Assembly (NCBI GenBank): GCA_944319925.1
Contig: CALUFQ010000029.1
Location: forward strand, 1-40,930
Direction: 5' to 3'
Source of the DNA: an uncultured Paraprevotella sp.
Lineage (GTDB): Bacteria; Bacteroidota; Bacteroidia; Bacteroidales; Bacteroidaceae
DNA length: 40,930 nucleotides
Shown here: one piece after another, positions 8,171 through 16,374 of the stretch
Position numbering within the stretch: position 1 is the stretch's first letter
Layout: every line of letters begins with the position of its first letter
Notes under the pieces: generated by a model
The model's input: the letters and a program-made list of their open reading frames with translations, nothing else
Told to the model about the DNA's origin: nothing
The model's database searches: none
Program-made: the position numbers and the translations under genes

Positions 8171-8520
8171 AAGATTACCTGCTTGGATTTACCAATGCAG
8201 GATTGAGGTTTCCCGGCTATTTTAACCCTGTATCTGCACAAGAACCACAAGCCGTTTTGTCACAGATTTCCTCGTTTTGCTTTCCATCGCAGCCCATTCC
8301 ACAAACAGGATTTCCCTTTTTCTGACCACAAAGTCACATTCTTCCGGGAACAACTGACAAAACGCCAGACTGCCAATGCACGAAAATCGCGTATTTCCAC
8401 CCAACCGTAATACCGGACGGAAATACGCGATTCTCATAAAGGTCATTACATCCAACATCGCAAGCATCCCAAAAAGGGCTAAAGATAAAAGTGCACAAAA
8501 CGCCCAAATGATGCCATCTT
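8171..8520. other. Gene-free stretch with one strong hairpin
   Basis: No credible gene is seen. Minus-strand frames here run antisense into the GH25 gene and have no ribosome binding site. The main structure is the 14-base perfect inverted repeat at 8385-8432. The sequence is not obviously related to the terminal repeats of the window. Confidence 0.5.
8385..8432. repeat. 14-bp perfect inverted repeat with 20-base loop
   Basis: AATCGCGTATTTCC (8385-8398) is the exact reverse complement of GGAAATACGCGATT (8419-8432). The loop is 20 bases. There is no T-tract on either side, so it is not a standard terminator. It lies about 140 bases upstream of the GH25 promoter. Confidence 0.85.
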
Positions 8521-8523
8521 TTT

Positions 8524-8555
8524 TTTGCAAATCCACCACAAAATATGTATTTTTG
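8524..8555 (+). promoter_or_regulatory. Promoter of the GH25 gene
   Basis: TTTG (8524-8527), a 20-base spacer and TATTTTTG (8548-8555) match the Bacteroidetes consensus. Transcription would begin about 8560-8565, which rules out an upstream in-frame start at 8525 and supports the ATG at 8579. Confidence 0.8.
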
Positions 8556-8578
8556 CAAATGCATCTACATTTATATCC

Positions 8579-9379
8579 ATGAGAAATTTCGCCTCGCTCC
8601 CCATCTTCATACTGTGCCTTTTGGTCGCAGCCCCGGTACAAGCCCGAAAAAAGAAAAACAAACACAAGCCTCCCGTGGTCCTGGCATTGGCAGAACCCGA
8701 CATGATGGCCGCACCAAGCCAACCTCACCCGCTTGTGGCACCTGTGGAGGAAGCCATGCGGCACCATCTCAGCAAAGACAACAGGTTCGGCATAGACGTG
8801 TCGCGCTATCAAGGGGAAATAGACTGGCAAACGGTAAAAACAGACGAAAACGTGAGTTACGTGTACTTGAAAGCCACGGAAGGCGCGTCGCTGGTCGATG
8901 TCACCTACCACTATAATCTGGAGGAAGCCAAAAAAGCCGGGTTGAAAGTCGGGTGTTACCATTTCTTCAGCCCGACAGTTGACCCCGAAACGCAATTCAA
9001 CAACTTCACGGAAGTGGTAAAGTTGGATGAACAGGACTTGATTCCCATCATCGACGTGGAAAACTGCGGACGGGGCAGTATCGACCGCTTCCGCAAGCGG
9101 CTCACGAAATTCCTCCACATGGTAGAAGAACACTACGGCATACGCCCCATCATCTACACCTCAAGCAACTTCTACAACAAATATCTGGCCGGAAGGTACA
9201 CGGACTACAAATACATGATAGCCCGCTACCACGAGGAAGAACCGGAACTGTCTGACGACATCAAGTTCGTCATGTGGCAGTTCACCGCCAACGGCCGCAT
9301 CGCGGGCATCCAAGGCCCGGTGGACCGCAGCCGCTTCATGGACGATTACCATTTGGGAGACATCCTCATCCGGCGTTGA
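8579..9379 (+). CDS. Secreted GH25 lysozyme-type muramidase
   Basis: This 266-residue protein starts with a signal peptide (MRNFASLPIFILCLLVAAPVQA), then a basic Lys/Arg patch and a GH25 domain from about residue 70. GH25 acidic motifs are visible: GIDVSRYQG near the domain start, YLKATEG, and the IPIIDVE strand that carries the catalytic Asp/Glu pair. GH25 enzymes cleave the beta-1,4 bond between MurNAc and GlcNAc in peptidoglycan. The N-terminus fits export to the periplasm, and there is no lipobox Cys. It is monocistronic with its own promoter and could act in cell-wall turnover or against competitors; the sequence does not decide which. Confidence 0.92.
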   Translation: MRNFASLPIFILCLLVAAPVQARKKKNKHKPPVVLALAEPDMMAAPSQPHPLVAPVEEAMRHHLSKDNRFGIDVSRYQGEIDWQTVKTDENVSYVYLKATEGASLVDVTYHYNLEEAKKAGLKVGCYHFFSPTVDPETQFNNFTEVVKLDEQDLIPIIDVENCGRGSIDRFRKRLTKFLHMVEEHYGIRPIIYTSSNFYNKYLAGRYTDYKYMIARYHEEEPELSDDIKFVMWQFTANGRIAGIQGPVDRSRFMDDYHLGDILIRR

Positions 9380-9737
9380 CCTCTTCCACTTCGGAACAAA
9401 ACAAAGGACAGGGCGAACGAATGTAGCCAGCGCATAGGAATTCTTTTTTCGGACAGGTCGTAACGACCCTTTTGTTTTCCTTTGGGAAGGCGAACATGGA
9501 ACGGTTTGCCTGCCGTTTCCGTCCACAAGCGATTGGCCTTAGGCGGATAAGTGATGGGAAGCAATGCATTTTGAGCGCAAACGAACATTCCTCAAAAAAC
9601 GTGTCATTTGCTGAATGTCCCCATTCATAGCCACTTTTCCCATTTATACAAGCGAACACGCCGCCCCATACCACTATAACAAGCAGTACAGAAACGGCGC
9701 ATTCAAGATTCATCCAGGTTACACTCATCCGGCAATG
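9380..9737. other. Intergenic stretch with REP-like element
   Basis: No gene is supported. A minus-strand frame of 120 residues (9366-9728) crosses the region with a hydrophobic start, but it has no visible ribosome binding site. It also shares its RKTKGSLRP segment with a frame through the repeat at 40771, so it appears to be repeat-derived. The REP-like palindrome described at 9455-9563 lies here. Confidence 0.5.
9455..9563 (+). repeat. REP-like palindromic element, copy 1
   Basis: A 28-base block (9455-9482) containing the palindrome GGTCGTAACGACC followed by CTTTTGTTTTCCTT is identical to 40771-40798. About 70-120 bases further on, both copies share AAGTGAyGGGAAGCA (9549-9563 and 40915-40929), while the sequence between has diverged. 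The two copies are in the same orientation. Confidence 0.85.
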
Positions 9738-12700
9738 TCAGCGCACATAGACCTTCTTCTTGTCCACAATATAAATTCCACCGGGAAGCCCTTCCAGGGC
9801 ACGTTCTCTCAGCATCCCTTTCCGCACCATCTGTCCGGCCAAGTTGTACACATCAGCCGTCCGGGCAGGCTGTACGGACGGAATTGCCGCAATGCCGTCG
9901 CCTTGCAACCATTCTTCCACCGACTCCACAAACCCGATGTACGTGAGGGTGCTGCTCCCCGTGGTGGAAGTCAGGCCGAAGCACGTTGTGCCGATGTCAG
10001 CCGGCCAACGGTCGCCCCGGCAGTTGGCGTCAAGTCCGGATTTCGTAATGTCCCAAGCGAACACGCTCTGTCCGTCCTTTCTCTTCTCCGCATAGTCCGG
10101 CTTGACCTGCGTCCCGTGGTTCTCGCCGTTCAGCCACCACAGATAGCTGGCTCCATCCTCGCGGCTCAGGTTCTCGCCCACAACCACCAGATACTTCCTC
10201 TGTCCGTCCACCGTATAACGGGCACGCTTGCAGTCGAGCTGCACACAGACGTTATTCAGGCCTGTTCCCGCGTTCACGGTAAGCGTATTGCCCGCCGTGT
10301 CATAACTGAACTTGTCCTGCGTCACGCGGGCCGGGTCGATGGCAATCCAGTCGGTCGCCACAAAACGGTAGTCGTCCGCACCATAACCGCTCAAAAGACG
10401 GAGATAATACAGCCCCGGCGCCATGGTTGTCTCTGATGCCTGCAGACGAAATACGATTTGTCCTTTCGGCGTACCGTCCTCATTCTTCATCATCTCTGCC
10501 GGAATGGGGTATTCCATGTCGAAAAGCCCCTGAGCGTTGGCTTTGCCTGTGGTTTCAGGTACGACTACATCAGTAAGTTTCACACCATCAATATAGATGG
10601 CGGACTTGCGGTTATGGTCAAACACATTGAAGCGGCATAAGATGGAGACGCTGTCCGTCTTTCCCGCATGGTTGAAGAGCGTGTATTGGATATACCCTCC
10701 GGCCTTCACATCACGGTACAACTCGTTTCCCGCGATTCCCGTGTTGGATGTTTCGGAATACTCCGCCTCGTGAGCCAATTCGCTCTGCGGCTCGCCCGTA
10801 CCGACAAAATCAATGGTACGGTTGTTCAGCACCATCTCCAGCGAATCGGCCAGCGCCATGTCGCTGTCCTTAAACTCATCTGCCGTCCGGTTGTACCAGT
10901 AACACTGGTAGCGCGCCTCATGAATCTGATAAAAAGGCATAAGACGGAGCTTGTCCCAGCCGTTCTTCACCCACTCGCTCTTCACGTCAATCTCAAACTG
11001 CAGCGGCTGCCCCGTCGGAGTGATACGTTCCAACACCTCTTCACGTGCGCCTATCAGCAACGGCGCAGAAGATAGGGATTTCGGCGTAGCCATTGAGGCC
11101 GGTGAATGCCCCCAGCGACTGCCGTCGGCAAACTGGTTGGGCAAATCCTCGTACTCCAGACTGCCTGCCCCCGCCTCTTCCATGCTTGAGGCTGTGGTCT
11201 GCGCCGCCAACAGAATCGGGCCATACTTAAAAGCAATATAATCCGGATAGTCGGGACATTCCTCATAACGAAGTTCCATCGGAATGCTGGCCTCCACCAC
11301 ATCGCCTTCTTTCCAGTCGCGTTCCACGAAAGCATACCCGGATTCACCGGTCGTCACATTGATGTCCGCCGCTTCCCCGTTCACCTTCACGGCATAACCG
11401 TCCGTAGTCCACCAAGGATGACGGACTGCCAAAGTGAACCGTCCTCCCTTGTTTATCGTGATTTTGGTGGACGACTGCTCCGGATAACTGTTCTCTTGTG
11501 TCACCTGGAATTTGTCCGATTCCAATTTGGACGGTGTAAACAGATTCACGTAAAGCGTGTCATTACTTTCCGAACGCGTGTAAATGAAATGGCCGTAACG
11601 GCTGTGGTTCTCCAATCCCGTCCCCACGCAACACCAAAGGCTCAAATTGACAGTGGAATAAATCCGGTAGCTTTGCGGACGTAACGAAGTGAAGTACACA
11701 AACCCGCCCGTATGGGGATTCTGCGAAGAGAGGATATGGTTGAACATAGTGGCCTCGTAGAAGTCCGCGTAACACGCGTCATGCGTCTCGTCGGACAAAG
11801 CCTCGGACAGCTTCTGCATGTTGTAGGAATTGCAGGTCTCAGGCCCTTCCAAGTTGTCAATATACTGGCTTCCTTGTGCCGAAGGAATGAAATGCTCGCT
11901 CACGCTGTCCCCCCCGATGCACACCGTGCGGTTGCCCGTCACGTCCTCCCAAAAGTTGTGCGCGGCGATGCGGTATCTCTCCTCCGCCTCCCCGCCGGAA
12001 CGCGCCTGCTCCTGCCAGATTCGCTCGAAGCCCATGAACTTGGGAACGGTGGAGTTGGCATGTTGCCCGTCGAGCAATGTCGTGTTCAGCGTCTGCATCC
12101 CGTCCAGCAGCCAAGTGTGGCAGTAACGCTTGGCAGCGTCCATGTACTTCTGTTCCCCGAAGATGTGGAAAGCGTCGGCCAGCAGTTCCACCATGCCGCC
12201 ATGCTCTACACCGAGGATGGACTGCAGCTGGCTGTCCGTCAGGTTGGAAATGATGCCCACGCTCCAGTCCGCCAGCTTGCGGTACATTTCCTTGGCCTCC
12301 TCATTGTCCGCGTACATCCATGCGTCCCGCAAGCCCGCGAGCATCTTATGGATATAATAGAACGGACACCAGCCTCCGTTCTGCGTGAACGGTGAGGTGT
12401 TGCCCCTGTAAAGCTCCCTCCACATCCCTTCAAGGGGTTCCGTTCCAACATACCCGTACATGCCCCCGGTGTCTCCGTCGAACACGTCCTGGCAGTCCTT
12501 CAGCACACCAAGCGTGTACTCCAACCATTCCTTCAAACGCGCCTTCATCCCCTCGTCCGAAGCCGCCGCGTAAGCAATCGCGAGAGAAGAAACGTAATGA
12601 GGCACCGTACTCTCATAATACCAGATGGAATACACCGGATGTTGATTCTTCCAACCATAATACTTGGACAAGGGGTCGTCATTCAGTCCCGATTGTACCA

Positions 12701-12917
12701 CCGCCGCCGTCAGAAGCCTGTCAACATCATACTCAAACAGGATGGAGTCGTTGAGTGTCATGGCCCTCAAGAAGGGGCTGTTGAGCAACCTCACCTCCTC
12801 CAAATCGAAATGCCCGGGATAAAGCTCGCTCTGTGCGGAAAGCGAGGCCGGAGATGCCATCAGGACGGACAACGCCGCAATCCCCTTCGCTACTGTTGAC
12901 TTTTTCATTTTTGTCAT
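9738..12917 (-). CDS. GH127-family (beta-L-arabinofuranosidase type) secreted glycosidase
   Basis: This 1059-residue protein has a signal peptide (about 1-28) and a GH127 barrel. By comparison with the characterised enzyme HypBA1 I see Glu341 (acid/base) in GGDSVSEHF, zinc ligands Glu360 and Cys362 in PETCNSYN, and the adjacent Cys429/Cys430 in LWCCVGTG, the first being the expected nucleophile. The family releases beta-L-arabinofuranose from arabinosylated glycans or glycoproteins. At over 1000 residues it is longer than a bare GH127. The extra C-terminal part holds beta-rich accessory regions and ends in a tail (VYNLAGQMVRKG ... GGIYIVDKKK) resembling a type A sorting domain. It is divergent from the damaged regulator at 13130. 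ATGs at 12917 and 12908 are both possible starts. Confidence 0.88.
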   Translation of the reverse strand: MTKMKKSTVAKGIAALSVLMASPASLSAQSELYPGHFDLEEVRLLNSPFLRAMTLNDSILFEYDVDRLLTAAVVQSGLNDDPLSKYYGWKNQHPVYSIWYYESTVPHYVSSLAIAYAAASDEGMKARLKEWLEYTLGVLKDCQDVFDGDTGGMYGYVGTEPLEGMWRELYRGNTSPFTQNGGWCPFYYIHKMLAGLRDAWMYADNEEAKEMYRKLADWSVGIISNLTDSQLQSILGVEHGGMVELLADAFHIFGEQKYMDAAKRYCHTWLLDGMQTLNTTLLDGQHANSTVPKFMGFERIWQEQARSGGEAEERYRIAAHNFWEDVTGNRTVCIGGDSVSEHFIPSAQGSQYIDNLEGPETCNSYNMQKLSEALSDETHDACYADFYEATMFNHILSSQNPHTGGFVYFTSLRPQSYRIYSTVNLSLWCCVGTGLENHSRYGHFIYTRSESNDTLYVNLFTPSKLESDKFQVTQENSYPEQSSTKITINKGGRFTLAVRHPWWTTDGYAVKVNGEAADINVTTGESGYAFVERDWKEGDVVEASIPMELRYEECPDYPDYIAFKYGPILLAAQTTASSMEEAGAGSLEYEDLPNQFADGSRWGHSPASMATPKSLSSAPLLIGAREEVLERITPTGQPLQFEIDVKSEWVKNGWDKLRLMPFYQIHEARYQCYWYNRTADEFKDSDMALADSLEMVLNNRTIDFVGTGEPQSELAHEAEYSETSNTGIAGNELYRDVKAGGYIQYTLFNHAGKTDSVSILCRFNVFDHNRKSAIYIDGVKLTDVVVPETTGKANAQGLFDMEYPIPAEMMKNEDGTPKGQIVFRLQASETTMAPGLYYLRLLSGYGADDYRFVATDWIAIDPARVTQDKFSYDTAGNTLTVNAGTGLNNVCVQLDCKRARYTVDGQRKYLVVVGENLSREDGASYLWWLNGENHGTQVKPDYAEKRKDGQSVFAWDITKSGLDANCRGDRWPADIGTTCFGLTSTTGSSTLTYIGFVESVEEWLQGDGIAAIPSVQPARTADVYNLAGQMVRKGMLRERALEGLPGGIYIVDKKKVYVR

Positions 12918-12944
12918 ATCTGCTCAGATTAAATGTTCACGCTC

Positions 12945-12952
12945 CAAAATTA
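12945..12952 (-). promoter_or_regulatory. -7 box for the GH127 gene
   Basis: TAATTTTG on the minus strand matches TAnnTTTG 27 bases before the 12917 start. No TTG is found at the usual 20-base spacing, as might be expected for an activator-dependent promoter. Confidence 0.55.
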
Positions 12953-13103
12953 GGACGGGAATCCAAAGGACGGGGAAGTAAAAGTAGGCAAATTCAGCGC
13001 ACCCGCGCCATTTGCGACAAAACTGCCCCGTTTTTGACGCAAAATCCCCCGAATCCGCCACGCTTTTGCCCAAACGGAAACATGAGAATACAAATATAAT
13101 CCG

Positions 13104-13111
13104 TAATTTTG
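13104..13111 (+). promoter_or_regulatory. -7 box for the propeller/AraC regulator
   Basis: TAATTTTG matches TAnnTTTG 18 bases before the ATG at 13130; a Shine-Dalgarno-like AAAGGA follows at 13115-13120. No clear -33 element is visible. Confidence 0.5.
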
Positions 13112-13129
13112 CAACAAAGGAAAAAACGC

Positions 13130-14915
13130 ATGAAACGCTGCCATCTCTTACTCCTCTTAGGATGCTGCCTGCACTTGTCGGCCACCGACTTCTCCGTCAC
13201 GAAGATTCCCGCATTGGAACAACTTCCGGTCAATGCCATACACCGCATCTTCCAGGACAGCGAAGGATATATGTGGTACGGTACGGTGAACGGCCTGTGC
13301 CGCGATGACGGCTACCGCGTCCGCACCTTCCGCTCCGACTTCCATACCCCAGGCCTCCTGCGGGACAACCTCATCGCCGGCATCACGGAAGACCAAAAGG
13401 AAAGAATATGGTTCACCACCAACAGCGGGGCCTATATCCTCGACAAGAAAGACTACCGCATCCGGAAGGAACATTATGGATTGGGACAGACTGCGGCCTG
13501 TTCCGCCACGATTTGAAAAAAGATGCCACAACACGCCTGAAAGGCATTGACGGGCATGTCTCGGGAATATGCAAAGGAACACGAAACACCATATACTGCT
13601 GCACAAAAGGAAGAGGCATATACGCCATCAACGGAAACGGCAATGCCAAACACTATGCCATGAGGCAGCCTTTCAGCTGCATCGCATACGCAGACAACGG
13701 GACATTATGGCTTGGAAGCGACGAGGGGGGGAACTTCTCTCCCTGTCCCCCCGAAACGGCCATATGCGGAATCACACCCGCAACTGCGACTTGGACGGAG
13801 ACATGGTGAACCGGGTGCTGGCAGACGAATACGGCCACATTTGGCTGAGCTGCAACAAAAAAATCATAGAATACGCCCCATCCCATCAGACCTACCATGA
13901 ATACCGCACGGCCGATGACGAGTCGAGCCTATGGCGCGTCATCCCCACCGCCGTGTGCCGCGGAAATGACGGAAGCCTGCTTTTCGGGGGTATCCCCGGC
14001 ATCTACAGGCTCAGACCGTCCAACAACCTGGACAAAGAAGCCATTCCGGAGCCCGCAAGAATCACGGACGTACTCATTGACGGAAAGTCTATCCTCTTCG
14101 ACTGCCACAAGCCCCTCACCCAACCTTTACGGATTTCCCATAATACCAAACAAATAACCATCTGCTTCTCATCACTTCACCACCGCATCGCCCGACAGAT
14201 CCGCTACGCCTACCGCCTGAAAGGTTTTGACGAAGAATGGCAGAAGACAAACGACGGCAATCCCCGCGCCATCTACCAGAATCTGCCCAAGGGGACATAT
14301 ACATTCGAAGTGAAAGCCACCGACGGGAACGGACGCTGGGGAGAATCCGCCACTGCCCTGTGCATTGAACGGACACCCGCATGGTACGAGACTTGGTGGG
14401 CATACATCCTTTACATCCTGCTCTTATGCGCCCTGACCCTCGTAATCGTAAGATACTGCCTGCGGCGCGCCCAAAAGCGCAATGACAGATTGTGGGCGGA
14501 GGCAAAAGAACTTCTGAACATGCGCGACTATCTCACCGACAAACTCGACGGACAGTGCGAGGAGGCAGAAAACCTGAACAAAATCTTTGTGGAACGCGCA
14601 CGACAAATCGTAGAACATCATTTGGCTGATCCGGACATGGGCGTGGAACGACTGGCAAGTGGAATGAACATGTCACGTTCCACATTTACCCGTAAAATCA
14701 AATCCATCACCGGGAAAACGCCCTCGGAATTCATCCGCCAAATCAAGATGGCCTACGCCCGGAAGATGGTTCTCACCCAAGACCGAAGCATCAGCGAGAT
14801 TGCGACCGCCTTGGGATTCTCCGACCGAAAACATTTCACCTCAAACTTTAAGGAAGAATTCGGCATGCCGCCGACCGCATACCAAAAAACACACAAAGAA
14901 GAGGAAGCTAACTGA
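13130..14915 (+). pseudogene. Frame-disrupted propeller / Y_Y_Y / AraC membrane regulator
   Basis: Three consecutive frames together encode one hybrid-sensor-like regulator. Frame A (13130 to about 13468) carries a signal peptide and the first propeller blades (GYMWYGTVNGL, RIWFTTNSGAY). Frame B (about 13470-13735) continues with EGTLWIGTDCGLF and GTLWLGSDEGG. Frame C (about 13735-14915) carries LLSLSPRNG, further blades, a Y_Y_Y domain, a transmembrane helix (WAYILYILLLCALTLVIV) and a C-terminal AraC HTH. The A/B junction lacks about 20 residues of blade, which looks like a small deletion. The B/C junction falls in a G7 run at about 13734-13741 that is one G short of the open frame. Kinase and receiver domains are absent and the propeller is short. 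It probably once sensed a glycan for the divergent GH127 gene. Confidence 0.85.
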
Positions 14916-15612
14916 ATGAGACCGCCACAGCGCGTATGGCCAACACGACGTAGGTCAGGTAAAGCACGGCCTGGAACACATCCAGGTCGGCCACGGCATA
15001 GCCGCTGGACGTATATTGCGTGGAAACCATCCGCCTTCCCTCGGGCATCATCTTTCGATGCAAATAGGCATACAGCCCATAGCACAAAGCCCCCGATACC
15101 AATCCCCACAACGTGCCGAAGAAGATGTCGCCAGGATAGTGCACACCCAAATAAATGCGGGAATAGGAACACAACGAGGCCCACAGCACCAGCGAGAAAG
15201 TCATCCAACGGTTGCGCAAGAGCAAGGACAGGAACATGCACACCCCGAACGTGTTGGCCGCATGGCTGGAGATGAAGCCGTAACGGCCTCCCCGGTAGCC
15301 ATCCACCACATCAACCAAATACATAAGCAGCGGATCCTGCGTGGGTCGGAAACGGGCGAAATAGGGTTTACAGAAGGAAGAAGAGAATTGGTCGGCAACG
15401 ACTATGGTCAACGCAAAGAACAGGATGACCAACCCTGCCTCGCGCATGGTGTTGTTCTTGACAACCAGATAAAGCAGCACTACCCCCACCGGAAGCCACG
15501 CCACCGTACTGGTGATGCCTTCCATCAAGTTGTCCCAAAACAAAGAATCACTCCCATTGAGCCGCAGCAAGAGTTGCTGGTCAAACGCAATCCAATCTTC
15601 CAAACCCATCAT
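14908..15612 (-). CDS. PAP2-family membrane phosphatase
   Basis: This 234-residue protein has several membrane helices and the three PAP2 motifs: KPYFARFRP, SSHAANTF (Ser-Ser-His in place of Pro-Ser-Gly-His) and SRIYLGVHYPGD with catalytic His. The family dephosphorylates lipid phosphates such as undecaprenyl diphosphate, phosphatidic acid or lipid A phosphates at the membrane. It follows batE by one base and is the last gene of the bat operon here. Its stop overlaps the end of the convergent AraC gene by 8 bases. Substrate cannot be assigned from sequence. Confidence 0.88.
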   Translation of the reverse strand: MMGLEDWIAFDQQLLLRLNGSDSLFWDNLMEGITSTVAWLPVGVVLLYLVVKNNTMREAGLVILFFALTIVVADQFSSSFCKPYFARFRPTQDPLLMYLVDVVDGYRGGRYGFISSHAANTFGVCMFLSLLLRNRWMTFSLVLWASLCSYSRIYLGVHYPGDIFFGTLWGLVSGALCYGLYAYLHRKMMPEGRRMVSTQYTSSGYAVADLDVFQAVLYLTYVVLAIRAVAVSFS

Positions 15613-15613
15613 C

Positions 15614-16369
15614 TCAGATTACCTCCATCGCTTTCGCCGGCATCCAACCGATTTTGCCGTCTGCCAAACGTATTTCTTTCCATCCTTTCATCGAATTGTC
15701 TATAATTTCCACCCGTGTGCCTTCATGAAGCACGAAAAGGTCGGTGCCCGACTCGTCGGGTGTGCTCTTCACCACCACGGAGGAATCCATGACCACGGCA
15801 CCCGACCTTTCGTTCAAGTCCCGGTGCTGCATCCATGCAAACACATTGGCCAACACCACAACAAGCAACATCACGACAGCCCCGAAAAATCCGGTCTTTT
15901 TCAATGACACCTTGCTGGAGAACAGATACAACAGCACCAATGCACACAACAGGACGAAAGCCACGATTCCAATGCGCGCCCATCCGTCCATGCCCGTCAA
16001 GTCCACCATGTTCCTGAACCACGTGACGAAAAACATCTCACTCTCGGGCGTAATCTTATCTATCGTTTTCGAACGGGCCAATTCCAGATTGAAACGGACA
16101 TCCGAACTGCCCGGTGCCAAAAGCAACGCCCGCTCATAGTTCAGGATAGCCGGAGCAATATGGTCTGTCTTGTAATAACAGTTGCCCAAATTGTAATACA
16201 CTTCCGCGCTCTCGCCTTTCTCCAACAAGGCGGAATAACCGGATATGGCCTCGTCATACCGGCCGGCGGCATATGCGCTGTCGGCATCGGCCTTGGTTTG
16301 CGCCTGCACGGGCAACATCCCTGCCGCAGCCAGTATTATCATCAAGAAGAATTTCCAAAATCCCTTCAT
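15614..16369 (-). CDS. batE: BatE-like TPR / SH3 protein
   Basis: This 251-residue protein has a signal peptide, TPR-type repeats (about 25-100, including YYNLGNCYYK), two transmembrane helices (about 133-150 and 160-178) and a C-terminal bacterial SH3-like domain. This matches BatE of the Bacteroides aerotolerance operon. Family knowledge links the operon to oxygen or stress tolerance in B. fragilis, and to a periplasmic Bat complex in Leptospira. The SH3 domain may contact peptidoglycan or a partner protein. Gaps of 5 and 1 bases to batD and the PAP2 gene indicate a single transcript. Confidence 0.85.
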   Translation of the reverse strand: MKGFWKFFLMIILAAAGMLPVQAQTKADADSAYAAGRYDEAISGYSALLEKGESAEVYYNLGNCYYKTDHIAPAILNYERALLLAPGSSDVRFNLELARSKTIDKITPESEMFFVTWFRNMVDLTGMDGWARIGIVAFVLLCALVLLYLFSSKVSLKKTGFFGAVVMLLVVVLANVFAWMQHRDLNERSGAVVMDSSVVVKSTPDESGTDLFVLHEGTRVEIIDNSMKGWKEIRLADGKIGWMPAKAMEVI

Positions 16370-16374
16370 GCCTT

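Noticed and set aside
8222-9133. Minus-strand ORF over the rng-GH25 gap
   Set aside because: It runs antisense through GH25. A fragment (ECDFVVRKRE) faintly resembles the end of AAA/DUF4143 ATPases, but there is too little to call even a remnant.
9366-9728. Minus-strand ORF with hydrophobic start between GH25 and GH127
   Set aside because: There is no ribosome binding site or known domain, and it shares the RKTKGSLRP stretch with a frame in the REP-like element at 40771, so it is repeat-derived.
13470-13735. Programmed frameshifting as explanation for the split regulator
   Set aside because: The first junction lacks about 20 residues of blade, which a ribosomal frameshift cannot restore, and no slippery heptamer with a downstream structure was found there.
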